NCBI RefSeq assembly: GCF_003116585.1
Contig: NZ_QEHM01000001.1
Location: forward strand, 868,001 to 932,000
From: Albibacillus kandeliae
GTDB lineage: Bacteria > Pseudomonadota > Alphaproteobacteria > Rhodobacterales > Rhodobacteraceae
Length of the DNA stretch: 64,000 bases
Direction: 5' to 3'
Part shown: positions 28,869 through 37,832 of the stretch, piece after piece
How positions within the stretch are numbered: the first letter of the stretch is position 1
Layout: each line of letters begins with the position of its first letter
Program-made: the position numbers and the translations under genes
Notes under the pieces: model-generated
What the model was told of the DNA's origin: nothing
Database searches by the model: none
Seen by the model: only the letters and a program-made list of their open reading frames with translations

Positions 28869-30488
28869 ATGAAGTCCACTCCCGGTATTGTCGCTCTCCC
28901 CCGACTTGCCCTGCTTGCCGGCGCCGTTGTCCTGTCGATCGGCATGGCCGGAGCTCCCGCCAGCGCGCAGGTGACCGCCTTCAAGCAGGCCGTCGCGGAG
29001 ACCGCAATTTCCGACAAGGAAGTCGCCGAATTCTACCGCCAGGCGGACTATGCACCGCTCTGGACCGGTGAGGGAGAGGAGTTCCGCCAACGCCGGGCCG
29101 CGCTGATCGAGGCGCTGAACTCCGTGGAAATTCATGGATTGCCCGCCTCGCGCTACGATGTTGCGGGGCTGATGGCGAAGATGGGAGCCGCCCACACCAC
29201 CCGCGACATCGGGATGGTCGAGGTCGCGCTCAGCAAGGCGTTCCTGGACTACGCCCACGACGTGCAGAGCGGGCTGCTGGTGCCCTCCCGTGTCGACGAC
29301 GGCATCGTGCGCGTCGTTCCGCGCCGGAAGGGCGCCGATCTGCTTGGCGGGCTGGCCGCCTCGCAGGAGGCGCGATCCTACATGAACGCGCTGCCGCCGC
29401 AGAACCCCGAGTATCGCAACCTGATGAAGGAACGGCTGCGCCTGCAGAAGATCGTGTCCGAAGGGCTCTGGGGCCCGACCGTGCACGCCACCAAGCTGGA
29501 ACCGGGCGACCGGGGCGATGCCGTTCTCGCGCTGCGCAACCGCCTGATCGCAATGGGTTACATGGATCGCACGGCGACCGTGGCCTACGATGGCGCCATG
29601 ACACGGGCCGTGATGGCGTTCCAGTCGGCGCACGGGCTCGAGCAGGACGGCGTTGCCGGGCAGGGCACCATCGCCGAGATCAACGTCTCGCCCGAGGACC
29701 GTCTCAAGTCGGTGCTGGTGGCCATGGAACGCGAGCGCTGGATGAACATCGAGCGCGGCAAGCGCCACATCCTTGTCAACCTCACGGACTTTACCGCGAA
29801 GATCGTCGATGACGGGCAGGTGACCTTCCAGACCCGGGCGGTGATCGGTGCGGCCAGCCATGACCGGCGCAGCCCCGAGTTCTCGGACGAGATGGAGCAC
29901 ATGATCATCAACCCGAGTTGGCACGTTCCGCGCTCGATCATGACCAAGGAATACCTGCCGCAGCTCAAGAAGAACCCGAATGCGGCCAGCCACCTGATCA
30001 TCACCGACCGGCGGGGCCAGAGGGTCGACCGCGCCGCGGTCGACTTCACCCAGTTCACCCAGACGAACTTTCCCTTCGACATGCGGCAGCCGCCGAGCAA
30101 CAGCAACGCGCTGGGGCTGGTGAAGTTTATGTTCCCGAACAAGTACAACATCTACCTGCACGACACGCCGCAAAAGAGCCTCTTCGCCCGTGAAAGCCGC
30201 GCTTATTCCCACGGCTGCATCCGTCTGGCTGACCCGTTCGACTTTGCCTACGCGCTGCTGGCGCGGCAGGAGGCCGATCCCAAGACCTTCTTCCAGAACG
30301 TGCTGGGCCGGGGTGTCGAAACCAAGGTCGACCTGAAGCAGAAGGTGCCGGTGCACCTGATCTACCGGACAGCCGTGATCGGCGAGCGGGGCCGTGTTGA
30401 ATTCCGCCGCGATGTCTATGGGCGCGACGCCCGGATCTGGGAGGCGCTCAGCGACGCGGGGGTGGCGCTGAACGCGGTTCAGGGGTAA
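28869..30488 (+). CDS. L,D-transpeptidase, YcbB/LdtD type
   Basis: A 539-residue exported enzyme that makes 3-3 cross-links in peptidoglycan. It has a signal peptide (about 1-34, ending ASAQ), a scaffold domain, a peptidoglycan-binding domain (GDRGDAVLALRNRLIAMGYM ... FQSAHGLEQDGVAG, about 217-270) and a YkuD catalytic domain. The catalytic cysteine is C450 in YSHGCIRL. The INPSWHVPRSIMTKE segment precedes the capping subdomain, as in YcbB. Length agrees with the family. Followed 40 bases later by lpxD. Confidence 0.93.
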   Translation: MKSTPGIVALPRLALLAGAVVLSIGMAGAPASAQVTAFKQAVAETAISDKEVAEFYRQADYAPLWTGEGEEFRQRRAALIEALNSVEIHGLPASRYDVAGLMAKMGAAHTTRDIGMVEVALSKAFLDYAHDVQSGLLVPSRVDDGIVRVVPRRKGADLLGGLAASQEARSYMNALPPQNPEYRNLMKERLRLQKIVSEGLWGPTVHATKLEPGDRGDAVLALRNRLIAMGYMDRTATVAYDGAMTRAVMAFQSAHGLEQDGVAGQGTIAEINVSPEDRLKSVLVAMERERWMNIERGKRHILVNLTDFTAKIVDDGQVTFQTRAVIGAASHDRRSPEFSDEMEHMIINPSWHVPRSIMTKEYLPQLKKNPNAASHLIITDRRGQRVDRAAVDFTQFTQTNFPFDMRQPPSNSNALGLVKFMFPNKYNIYLHDTPQKSLFARESRAYSHGCIRLADPFDFAYALLARQEADPKTFFQNVLGRGVETKVDLKQKVPVHLIYRTAVIGERGRVEFRRDVYGRDARIWEALSDAGVALNAVQG

Positions 30489-30528
30489 CACCAAGGCCCG
30501 AGCGGTTAGCTAGAGGAAGGGCCGGCCC

Positions 30529-31620
30529 ATGACGTTCACGGTGGCACAGATTGCCGCGGCACTCGGAACCGAGGCGGCGGGCGATACCAGCATCACGATT
30601 GGCGCTCCCGCCGAGCCCGCAGACGCCGGCCCCGGCGACCTCGCGATGGCGATGTCGCCCAAGTATGCCGACGGGCTCAAGCAGGGGCAGGCCCGCGTGG
30701 CGCTGCTCTGGCCGGGCGCCGACTGGCAGGCACTAGGGCTGGAGGCCGCGATCTTTGCGCCGCGCCCCCGCATGGCCATGTCCGGCGTCACTGCCCTGAT
30801 GGATCCCGGCCAGCGCTTTGGCGAAGGGATCCACCCGACCGCCGTGGTGGACCCCTCGGCCGAACTGGGCGAGGACGTCTCGGTGGGGCCGATGACAGTG
30901 ATCGGGCCGGGCGCGCGCATCGGCGACGGATCGGCCATCGGTCCGCTCTGCTATGTCGGGGCGTGCGCCGTGCTCGGCGCGCAGGCCTACCTGCGCGAAT
31001 CCGTGAGCATCGGGGCCAACGTGCGGATTGGGGACCGCTTCATCGCACAACCGGGCGCGCGGATCGGATCGGACGGTTTCTCTTTCGTTACGCCCGAGGT
31101 CTCCGGCGTTGAACTGGCGCGCGAGACCATGGGCGATCAGGGCGATACCGCCGCGCAGAGCTGGATCCGCATTCACTCCCTCGGCGGCGTGGTGATTGGT
31201 GATGACGTCGAGATCGGTGCCAATTCCACCGTCGATTCCGGCACCGTGCGGCCGACACAGATCGGCAACGGGACCAAGCTCGATAACCTCGTGCACCTCG
31301 GACACAACGTGAAGGTCGGCAAGGACTGCCTGCTGTGCGGTCAGGTCGGCATCGCCGGGTCGGTCGTCGTTGGCGACAACGTGGTCCTGGCGGGGCAGGT
31401 CGGCGTGGTCGACAACATCACCATCGGCGACCGGGTCATTGCGGGCGGCGCGTCCAAGATCCTCTCGAACGTGCCCGCAGGCCGCATGATCAGCGGCTAT
31501 CCGGCGGTGAAAATGGACATGTTTACAGAGATGTACAAGGCGCTGCGCCGGTTGCCGCGCCTGGCCTCTGATATCGCTGTCCTGAAAAAGGCTGTTTTCA
31601 AAGACGAGCCGAACGAGTAA
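30529..31620 (+). CDS. lpxD: LpxD, UDP-3-O-acylglucosamine N-acyltransferase
   Basis: A 363-residue acyltransferase of lipid A synthesis that adds the N-linked 3-hydroxyacyl chain from acyl-ACP. The N-terminal uridine-binding domain (about 1-95) is followed by a left-handed beta-helix of hexapeptide repeats and the active-site histidine segment NLVHLGHNVKVG. The ending with YPAVKMDMFTEMYKALRRLP is typical. It is not in the usual bamA-fabZ-lpxA-lpxB context here; it stands before an acyl carrier protein and a ketosynthase, suggesting a dedicated acyl supply. Confidence 0.95.
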   Translation: MTFTVAQIAAALGTEAAGDTSITIGAPAEPADAGPGDLAMAMSPKYADGLKQGQARVALLWPGADWQALGLEAAIFAPRPRMAMSGVTALMDPGQRFGEGIHPTAVVDPSAELGEDVSVGPMTVIGPGARIGDGSAIGPLCYVGACAVLGAQAYLRESVSIGANVRIGDRFIAQPGARIGSDGFSFVTPEVSGVELARETMGDQGDTAAQSWIRIHSLGGVVIGDDVEIGANSTVDSGTVRPTQIGNGTKLDNLVHLGHNVKVGKDCLLCGQVGIAGSVVVGDNVVLAGQVGVVDNITIGDRVIAGGASKILSNVPAGRMISGYPAVKMDMFTEMYKALRRLPRLASDIAVLKKAVFKDEPNE

Positions 31621-31653
31621 TCCCTCGTCAGGCATGAGATCAGGAGGCCCTGC

Positions 31654-31911
31654 ATGAGCATTCAGGACCGTGTAATCGCGATTATCGCCGAACAGGCCGT
31701 TCTGGAGCCGTCCGACGTGACGCTCGACAGTACGCTCGAAGATCTCGGCATCGACAGCCTCGGGCTGGTCGAGAGCATCTTCGCCATCGAGGAAGAGTTC
31801 GATATCTCGATCCCGTTCAACGCGAACGAGCCCGAGTCCAGCGACTTCGACATTTCCAACGTACGTACCATCGTCAAAGGCATCGAAGGCCTCATGGCGG
31901 AAAAGGCTTGA
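31654..31911 (+). CDS. Acyl carrier protein
   Basis: An 85-residue acidic acyl carrier protein. The phosphopantetheine serine is S35 in LGIDSLGLVE, with the typical four-helix pattern and FAIEEEFDISIP after it. It is more divergent than a housekeeping AcpP and lies between lpxD and a ketosynthase, recalling the dedicated AcpXL of rhizobia that carries very long acyl chains for lipid A. That role is inference. Confidence 0.88.
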   Translation: MSIQDRVIAIIAEQAVLEPSDVTLDSTLEDLGIDSLGLVESIFAIEEEFDISIPFNANEPESSDFDISNVRTIVKGIEGLMAEKA

Positions 31912-31930
31912 GCCGGGGATATCCGTTGGC

Positions 31931-33139
31931 ATGAGACGGGTTGTCATTACCGGTGCGGGCACGATCAACGCGCTCGGCCATTCGGTTCCTGAAACGCTGG
32001 GAGCGATGCGCGAGGGGCGCTGTGGTATCGGCCCCCTCGAGATGCGCGATCTCGAACGGCTGGCGATTCAGATCGGCGGCCAGATCAAGGGGTTCGAGGC
32101 CGAGGGGCTGTTCAACCGACAGCAGATGGCGCTCTACGACCGATTCACGCAGTTCACGCTGATCGCGGCCAAGGAAGCCATCGGTCAGTCGGGGCTCGAA
32201 TTCATCGGCGAACTCGCCGCGAAATCGGGGGTGGTGCTGGGCACTGCAGGCGGCGGCGTCTCGACCTGGGACGACAACTATCGGACCGTCTACGAGGACG
32301 GCAAGAACCGGGTGCACCCCTTTGTGGTGCCGAAACTCATGAACAACGCGGCCGCCAGCCACGTCAGCATGGAATACAACCTCAAGGGACCCAGCTTTAC
32401 GGTTTCGACCGCCTGCGCGTCGTCGAACCACGCGATGGCGCAGGCGTTCCAGATGATCCGCTCTGGCATGGCGCCTGCGATGGTCACCGGCGGTTCCGAG
32501 TCGATGCTGTGCTTTGGCGGCGTGAAGGCCTGGGAAGGTCTGCGCGTCATGTCCAAGGACGCGTGCCGGCCCTTCAGCCTGACCCGCTCGGGGATGGTGC
32601 AGGGCGAAGGGGCGGGTATCTTCGTCTTCGAAGACTACGAGCACGCCAAGAAGCGGGGGGCGGAGATCCTCTGCGAGGTGATCGGCTATGCCATGTCCTC
32701 GGATGCGTCGGACATCGTGATGCCCTCCAAACAGGGTGCGGCGCGGGCCATGTCGGGTGCATTGGCCGATGCAAGGATCAACGCGGACGAGGTGGGCTAC
32801 ATCAATGCCCACGGGACCGGGACGGCTGCGAACGACAAGACGGAATGCGCTGCCGTGGCCGACGTTTTCGGCCCGCACGCGGACCGGCTCATGATTTCGT
32901 CCACCAAGTCGATGCACGGCCATCTTATCGGTGGCACCGGGGCAGTGGAACTGCTGGCCTGCATCATGGCGTTGCGGGACGGGGTGATTGCGCCGACCAT
33001 CGGTTACGAGGAACCGGACCCCGAATGCGCGCTGGACGTGGTGCCGAACGAGGCGCGCGATGCCGACGTCTCGGTGGTTCTTTCCAACGCCTTCGCCTTC
33101 GGCGGTCTGAACGCGGTGCTGGCCCTGCGCAAGGTCTGA
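31931..33139 (+). CDS. Beta-ketoacyl-ACP synthase (FabF-like)
   Basis: A 402-residue condensing enzyme. The Cys-His-His triad is intact: C162 in STACASSNH, H294 in NAHGTGTAAND and H329 in KSMHGHLIGGTG. It elongates acyl-ACP with malonyl-ACP. The adjacent acyl carrier protein and lpxD suggest a specialised, not housekeeping, fatty-acid system. It starts 19 bases after the acp gene and ends at a strong terminator. Confidence 0.92.
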   Translation: MRRVVITGAGTINALGHSVPETLGAMREGRCGIGPLEMRDLERLAIQIGGQIKGFEAEGLFNRQQMALYDRFTQFTLIAAKEAIGQSGLEFIGELAAKSGVVLGTAGGGVSTWDDNYRTVYEDGKNRVHPFVVPKLMNNAAASHVSMEYNLKGPSFTVSTACASSNHAMAQAFQMIRSGMAPAMVTGGSESMLCFGGVKAWEGLRVMSKDACRPFSLTRSGMVQGEGAGIFVFEDYEHAKKRGAEILCEVIGYAMSSDASDIVMPSKQGAARAMSGALADARINADEVGYINAHGTGTAANDKTECAAVADVFGPHADRLMISSTKSMHGHLIGGTGAVELLACIMALRDGVIAPTIGYEEPDPECALDVVPNEARDADVSVVLSNAFAFGGLNAVLALRKV

Positions 33140-33161
33140 GCCGAGCCGACACGGACAAAAA

Positions 33162-33187
33162 AAAGGGCCCGCAAACGCGGGCCCTTT
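33162..33187. terminator. Bidirectional terminator after the ketosynthase gene
   Basis: Perfect 11-base stem AAAGGGCCCGC/GCGGGCCCTTT with an AAAC loop, preceded by a run of A and followed by TTT; serves the ketosynthase gene and the convergent ialB-like gene. Confidence 0.88.
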
Positions 33188-33217
33188 CGCATTCTCGGGT
33201 GTCTGGACCCGGGAAAC

Positions 33218-33820
33218 TTACTTCTTCACCACGTCCACGATGTCGTACCCAGCGGTGAAGCCCTTCAGCGAAAGGGTCAGGTTGATCGCCTGATCCGGCG
33301 CCGGGGCGGGGCGGATGGTGATCTTGGCCGAGCTGCCCTTCTTGAGCGAAGTGATGTCCGCCTCGGTCAGGCCGATCTGCGCGACGCAACCGATCTGGTT
33401 GCAGAAGGTGTAGTTGTAGCGCTTGCCGAGGTTGTCGTCGACGGCGATGGTCAGCTGTGCGGGCAGCAGCGTCTCGAGCGGCACGATCACGGTCGCGCCT
33501 GCCACGGCCTGCGAGCCGTTGTCGATGCGGAAGAGCGAGAATTCGGCGATCGGGTTGTTCTTGTCGTCGTGCAGGACCTGCAGCAGCGAACAGGGGTCCT
33601 GTTCACCATCGGTCTTGATGCACGCGAGATCCCAGTCGCCCAACTTTTCCTTGGAGTACCGCTGGCCCAGCTGCGGCCCGTCGGTCACCGGCGTGCCGAG
33701 GTCGAGCTGTTCACCGGAGGTGTTGGAATCTTCGGTCTGCGCGGCGGTTTCCTGTGCCACGGCAGGTGCCGCAAAAGCGATCAGGGCAAGCGCGGCAAGG
33801 GAAGGCAGGTTTTTGAACAT
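33218..33820 (-). CDS. Invasion-associated locus B (IalB) family protein
   Basis: A 200-residue exported protein with a signal peptide (about 1-22, ending AVAQ), an acidic low-complexity linker (about 23-50) and an IalB domain: KLGDWDLACIK, DPCSLLQV, then CNQIGCVAQIGL, with four cysteines that probably form two disulfides. The family is named from Bartonella invasion factors, but in free-living alphaproteobacteria it is a common periplasmic protein with unknown role. Confidence 0.9.
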   Translation of the reverse strand: MFKNLPSLAALALIAFAAPAVAQETAAQTEDSNTSGEQLDLGTPVTDGPQLGQRYSKEKLGDWDLACIKTDGEQDPCSLLQVLHDDKNNPIAEFSLFRIDNGSQAVAGATVIVPLETLLPAQLTIAVDDNLGKRYNYTFCNQIGCVAQIGLTEADITSLKKGSSAKITIRPAPAPDQAINLTLSLKGFTAGYDIVDVVKK

Positions 33821-34003
33821 GGGTTACCCGTTTCATTTTGACTTGCCGTTGCTCTAGCACGTCACCGCCCGAGAGTCAGGGTCATAAGGCGGGAAATCGC
33901 TGCCTTTTTGCGACAGTCCCATGGTGAACGGCGGGCCCATGCCGACGAGTTATTTCGGGATTTGGGGACGTCGAGGTGAGACCCGAAAGAGGCGTCGTCC
34001 AAC

Positions 34004-34035
34004 AAAAAACGAGGGGACCCGGATAGGTCCCCTCG
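34004..34035 (-). terminator. Minus-strand terminator of an unassigned transcript (B)
   Basis: Ten-base stem CGAGGGGACC/GGTCCCCTCG with a six-base loop; on the minus strand it is followed by GTTTTTTG, a good rho-independent terminator. No minus-strand protein gene lies upstream before 35.8 kb. Confidence 0.8.
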
Positions 34036-34078
34036 AGAAATTTGTGACTCCCCGTCGGACTGGCCGACTTAGTTATTG
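34004..34078 (-). ncRNA. Candidate small RNA B
   Basis: A possible minus-strand promoter, TTGACC (34113-34108) and TAACCT (34090-34085) with 17-base spacing, would start a transcript near 34078 that ends at the terminator at 34004. The RNA of about 75 bases would have a GTCGG/CCGAC hairpin followed by the terminator hairpin. No coding potential is visible. The start is a guess from a promoter with a poor -10. Confidence 0.35.
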
Positions 34079-34175
34079 AACAGGAGGTTAAAAGAAGGAT
34101 CTGTGACGGTCAACAGGGAAGCAAGAAATTCTCTGTGACCACGGGGGCTTGGGTGGAAGTGCCTGAAATTTGGGC

Positions 34176-34203
34176 AAAAAAGGCCGTACCCGGGGGTACG
34201 GCC
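34176..34203 (-). terminator. Minus-strand terminator of an unassigned transcript (A)
   Basis: Nine-base stem GGCCGTACC/GGTACGGCC with a four-base loop; on the minus strand it is followed by six U. It is a textbook terminator with no protein gene to terminate. Confidence 0.82.
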
Positions 34204-34262
34204 AGTCTGACAGGGAGGAAGTGCCCGCCCGAACCGACCTTTGGCCGGGGGGCAGAAAGCAC
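34176..34262 (-). ncRNA. Candidate small RNA A with anti-Shine-Dalgarno segment
   Basis: The minus-strand sequence upstream of terminator A can fold a GC-rich hairpin, then a single-stranded linker with UUCCUCCCUG (34220-34211), which is complementary to ribosome-binding sites, then the terminator. This architecture resembles the cuckoo/CcsR-type small RNAs of Rhodobacter and rhizobia, which carry CCUCC motifs and often occur in tandem. The 5' end is approximate. Confidence 0.4.
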
Positions 34263-34341
34263 TATCGCAGCCAAAGGTTAAGTTAGTATGGTGCATCGAA
34301 TTTCGCGGCCTCGCGGGGTCTAGAGACAGGATAAGGGTCTG

Positions 34342-35880
34342 ATGGACGGTAAGATTTTCGTGGGCGGTGGCGGCCCGGACTACGGCGAACAGCAGTTCCT
34401 CACCCTCAAGTACGCCAACCGGCACGGACTCGTCGCCGGTGCAACCGGAACCGGCAAGACCGTCACCCTGCAAATCCTGGCCGAGGGCTTCAGCGCCGCC
34501 GGGGTGCCCGTGTTCCTCGCCGATGTGAAGGGCGATCTTTCGGGGCTCGCCAAATCCGGCTCGGCCGAGTCAAAGCTTCACGAGGCTTTCAGCGGCCGCG
34601 CGGCCAAGATCGGGCTCGACGATTTCGCCTACAATGCCTTTCCGGTCACCTTCTGGGATCTCTACGCCCAGCAGGGTCACCCCGTCCGCACCACTGTCGC
34701 CGAGATGGGGCCGCTGTTGCTGGCGCGGCTGCTGGAACTGACCGAGGCGCAGGAAGGCATTCTGAACATCGCCTTCCGGGCTGCCGACGAGGAAGGGCTG
34801 CCACTGCTCGACCTGAAGGACCTGCAGGCGCTTCTGGTCTGGATCGGCGAGAACCGCGAAAGCCTGTCGCTGCGCTACGGCAATGTCTCGGTCGCCTCTG
34901 TCGGTGCGATCCAGCGCAGCCTGCTTGTTCTGGAGAACCAGGGGGGCACCGAGCTCTTCGGTGAGCCCGCGCTGGAGCTGGCGGACCTGATGCGGCTGGA
35001 CGATCAGGGCCGGGGGATGGTCAACATCCTTGCCGCCGACAAGCTCATGGCCGCGCCGGGTCTCTATGCCACATTCCTGCTGTGGCTGCTTTCGGAACTC
35101 TTCGAGGACCTGCCCGAGGTCGGCGATCCGGACAAGCCCAAGCTTGTCTTCTTCTTCGACGAGGCGCACCTGCTGTTCGACGACGCGCCCAAGGCTCTGG
35201 TGGACAAGGTCGAACAGGTGGCCCGCCTGATCCGCTCCAAGGGGGTCGGTGTATACTTCGTCACGCAGAACCCGGGCGACATTCCGGAAGACATCCTCGG
35301 CCAGCTTGGCAACCGGGTTCAGCATGCGCTGCGCGCCTTCACCGCGAGGGATCAGAAGAACCTGCGCTTGGCCGCCGAGACCTACCGCGACAATCCGCGT
35401 TTCTCGACCGAGGAGGCGATCCGCGAGGTCGGGACGGGTGAAGCGGTGACCTCCATGCTCGAACCCAAAGGGGTGCCCGGGATGGTGGAGCGGACGCTGA
35501 TCCGGCCGCCGTCGTCGCAGCTTGGCCCGATCACCGAGGCCGAGCGCAAGGTCTGCCTCGCGGCATCCGGGATGTCGGGGAAGTACGACCAGACGCTGGA
35601 TCGCGAGTCCGCCTACGAGATCCTGCGCAAACGGGCCGATCAGGCTGCGGCTCAGGCGGCCCATGCCGAGGAAAAGGCAGAGGCGGAGGAGTCCGCCGCA
35701 CGCGAGTACAACTCGGCCCGGCGTTATTCCGGCACGCGCGTCACCCGCTCGACCTCGCGCAAGGTGAGCACGGATACCTTCGGCTCGGCCATTGGCGAGG
35801 CGGTGATCAAGGAACTGAAGGGCACCACCGGGCGACGTATCGTGCGCGGTATTCTCGGCGGCTTGTTCAAGGGACGTTGA
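34342..35880 (+). CDS. HerA-like ATPase, DUF853 family
   Basis: A 512-residue cytoplasmic ATPase of the HerA/FtsK superfamily, DUF853 (YjgR-like). Walker A is GATGTGKT at 33-40, the Walker B segment is [11 protein letters not shown] near 268-278, and a sensor-like [12 protein letters not shown] and an arginine-rich segment follow. The C-terminal 100 residues are a charged coiled coil and a basic tail. The physiological role of DUF853 proteins is not established. The 3' end overlaps the convergent PBP gene by 14 bases. The 520 bases upstream hold the two candidate small RNAs on the opposite strand. Confidence 0.88.
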   Translation: MDGKIFVGGGGPDYGEQQFLTLKYANRHGLVAGATGTGKTVTLQILAEGFSAAGVPVFLADVKGDLSGLAKSGSAESKLHEAFSGRAAKIGLDDFAYNAFPVTFWDLYAQQGHPVRTTVAEMGPLLLARLLELTEAQEGILNIAFRAADEEGLPLLDLKDLQALLVWIGENRESLSLRYGNVSVASVGAIQRSLLVLENQGGTELFGEPALELADLMRLDDQGRGMVNILAADKLMAAPGLYATFLLWLLSELFEDLPEVGDPDKPKLVFFFDEAHLLFDDAPKALVDKVEQVARLIRSKGVGVYFVTQNPGDIPEDILGQLGNRVQHALRAFTARDQKNLRLAAETYRDNPRFSTEEAIREVGTGEAVTSMLEPKGVPGMVERTLIRPPSSQLGPITEAERKVCLAASGMSGKYDQTLDRESAYEILRKRADQAAAQAAHAEEKAEAEESAAREYNSARRYSGTRVTRSTSRKVSTDTFGSAIGEAVIKELKGTTGRRIVRGILGGLFKGR

Positions 35881-37750
35881 CGTCCCGCCAGAAGCTGTCC
35901 TCGCCCTGAGGAAGCCTGCCGACGTAGCCCTGGAACCGCTCGACGAGGTTCACGTTGAAGTCCGAGAAGATCTCGGCCGGGAGCTGTCCACCCGCGACGT
36001 TGTTCATCAATTTGCCCTCTGCCGGGCCAACCCAGACCGCGGTGGCGATGCCCTGTCCGGTGAACCCCACGAACCAGGCGTCCCGGTTTTCCTGACTGGT
36101 GCCGGTCTTGCCATAGGCAAATCCCCCGGTGAACTCGGCCGCCTCGCCGGTACCACCGGGTGAGGTGACCTCGCCCAGAAGGGCCTTCATCCGCGACGCG
36201 ATCGCCTGCGAGATGACCTGTTCGCCCTCGTCGGACTCACGGTAGAGAACCTTGCCGTTCTGCCCCAGCACCGCGCGCAGCAGGTGCGGCCGGTACCGGA
36301 GCCCGCCGTTCGAAATCGCAAGGTAGGCGGCGGCGACGGCGGGGACAGTGGTTTCACCCGCGCCCAGCACGGTTGCCGCATTGGGCGTCTGGTCGTCGGC
36401 GATCCCGAGCCAGCGCGCCATGCCCGCCACGGTGTCGATTCCGACCTGCTCGGCGAGCCATGTGGTGCAGACGTTGCGGCTCTCGCGCAGGCATTGCTGC
36501 AGGGGGATCTCGCCCTTGTAGGTTCCGTCCACGTTGCGCGGCTTGAAGTCCGAGCGGATACGGGCGGGATCGTCCCAGAGTTTGGACTCGGCGGTCCAGC
36601 CATCCTGAAGCGCCGCAAGGTAGGTGGCGATCTTGGCGGTCGAGGCCGGTTGGCGACGCGCCTGAATGGCGAGGTTCCAGTTGGAGCGGCGGTAATCCGG
36701 GCCGCCGAACATGGCGAGGATCCGGCCCTTGTCGTCGAGCGTCAGCAGCGCGGCGCGGGCGACACCCCGCGACTTGAACCGCGCCATGTCCCGCCCGACG
36801 ATGCGGCGGGCCTGATCCTGCGCGATCGGGTCGATGGTCGTCAGCGCGTAGTGCCGGCCATCGGGCAGCGAGCTGGCGAGGTCCTGCAGTTCGCGCATGA
36901 CCTGATCTTCGAGGAAACGGTCTCGCGCCGGCAGCCTCCGCACCTTGGCCGGCATGGCCGCCGCCACATCGACCACCGTGTCCTGAGCGAGGAGGTCCTC
37001 GGTCTTCATCCGCGCGACCACGAGCCTTGCCCGCTCGGCGACCCCTTCGGGATTACGCAGCGGGTTGTAGAGGCTCGGGGCATTGATCATGGCGACGAGG
37101 ATGGCGCCCTCGGCCAGCGAGAGGTTTTCGGGCGCCTTGTCGAACCAGGCCCAGGCCGCATCGCGCAACCCGTAGATTGGCACTCCGTTCAGCCGGCCGA
37201 AGTTTACCCGGCTGAGGTAGAGCCGCAGGATGTCATCCTTGGAGTAGGCAAGCGAGATCCGGGTGGCGAAGAAGAGTTCGCTGAACTTGCGGAACAGGCT
37301 GGGTTCGCTGCCGTTCAGCGTGTTTTTCGCCAGCTGCATCTCGAGCGTGCTGCCCCCACGATCTCCGGCGCTGAACAGCGCCTTGCCGAAGGAAAAGGGA
37401 TCGACGCCAAAGTGGAACCGGAACCGGCGGTCCTCGGTGGCGATCAGGGCGTTGGCGACGGTCTCGGGGATCTCCGCGTGCCGGAGGGTCGGGTTGCAGA
37501 TGCAGGACACCATCCCGAGTGTGTCGCCGCTCTTGGTGAAGATCACCAGCGGCTGGGTCAGCGCGGCGCGAAAGATGCGCCGGTCGACAGGGTAGAGGAT
37601 GAAGAGGCAGCCCAGCACCACGGCAAAGATCGCGGTCCAGACGCTCCACCGAAAGACCCGCCGAATTGTCCCGAAGAAACCGGAACGCCGTTCTTCGGGC
37701 GTGATCGAGGTGATCGGGCCGTCGCGGCTCTTGTCGGGATCGGCGGGCAA
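35867..37750 (-). CDS. Bifunctional class A penicillin-binding protein
   Basis: A 627-residue inner-membrane enzyme that polymerises and cross-links peptidoglycan. One membrane helix lies at about 36-54. The GT51 transglycosylase domain has the catalytic glutamate E106 (ATEDRRF) and [12 protein letters not shown] (132-143). The transpeptidase domain has S370-TA-K373, S424-R-N426 and K548-T-G550. It is shorter than typical PBP1A and lacks room for a large OB insertion. The start is a TTG at 37750: an in-frame TGA lies two codons upstream and no ATG or GTG occurs before the membrane helix. Confidence 0.92.
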   Translation of the reverse strand: MPADPDKSRDGPITSITPEERRSGFFGTIRRVFRWSVWTAIFAVVLGCLFILYPVDRRIFRAALTQPLVIFTKSGDTLGMVSCICNPTLRHAEIPETVANALIATEDRRFRFHFGVDPFSFGKALFSAGDRGGSTLEMQLAKNTLNGSEPSLFRKFSELFFATRISLAYSKDDILRLYLSRVNFGRLNGVPIYGLRDAAWAWFDKAPENLSLAEGAILVAMINAPSLYNPLRNPEGVAERARLVVARMKTEDLLAQDTVVDVAAAMPAKVRRLPARDRFLEDQVMRELQDLASSLPDGRHYALTTIDPIAQDQARRIVGRDMARFKSRGVARAALLTLDDKGRILAMFGGPDYRRSNWNLAIQARRQPASTAKIATYLAALQDGWTAESKLWDDPARIRSDFKPRNVDGTYKGEIPLQQCLRESRNVCTTWLAEQVGIDTVAGMARWLGIADDQTPNAATVLGAGETTVPAVAAAYLAISNGGLRYRPHLLRAVLGQNGKVLYRESDEGEQVISQAIASRMKALLGEVTSPGGTGEAAEFTGGFAYGKTGTSQENRDAWFVGFTGQGIATAVWVGPAEGKLMNNVAGGQLPAEIFSDFNVNLVERFQGYVGRLPQGEDSFWRDVNVP

Positions 37751-37832
37751 TGGTCAACTCGGGTCACAAACAGAACGGGAAGCGCCATAGCAGCAACTTC
37801 CCGTCCGGTTGTCAAACCAAAGGCCGGTTAAA

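Noticed and set aside
34069-34473. 134-codon minus-strand frame before the HerA-like gene
   Set aside because: It spans a strong terminator hairpin and overlaps the start of the HerA-like gene; composition is not protein-like. The transcript here is more likely non-coding.
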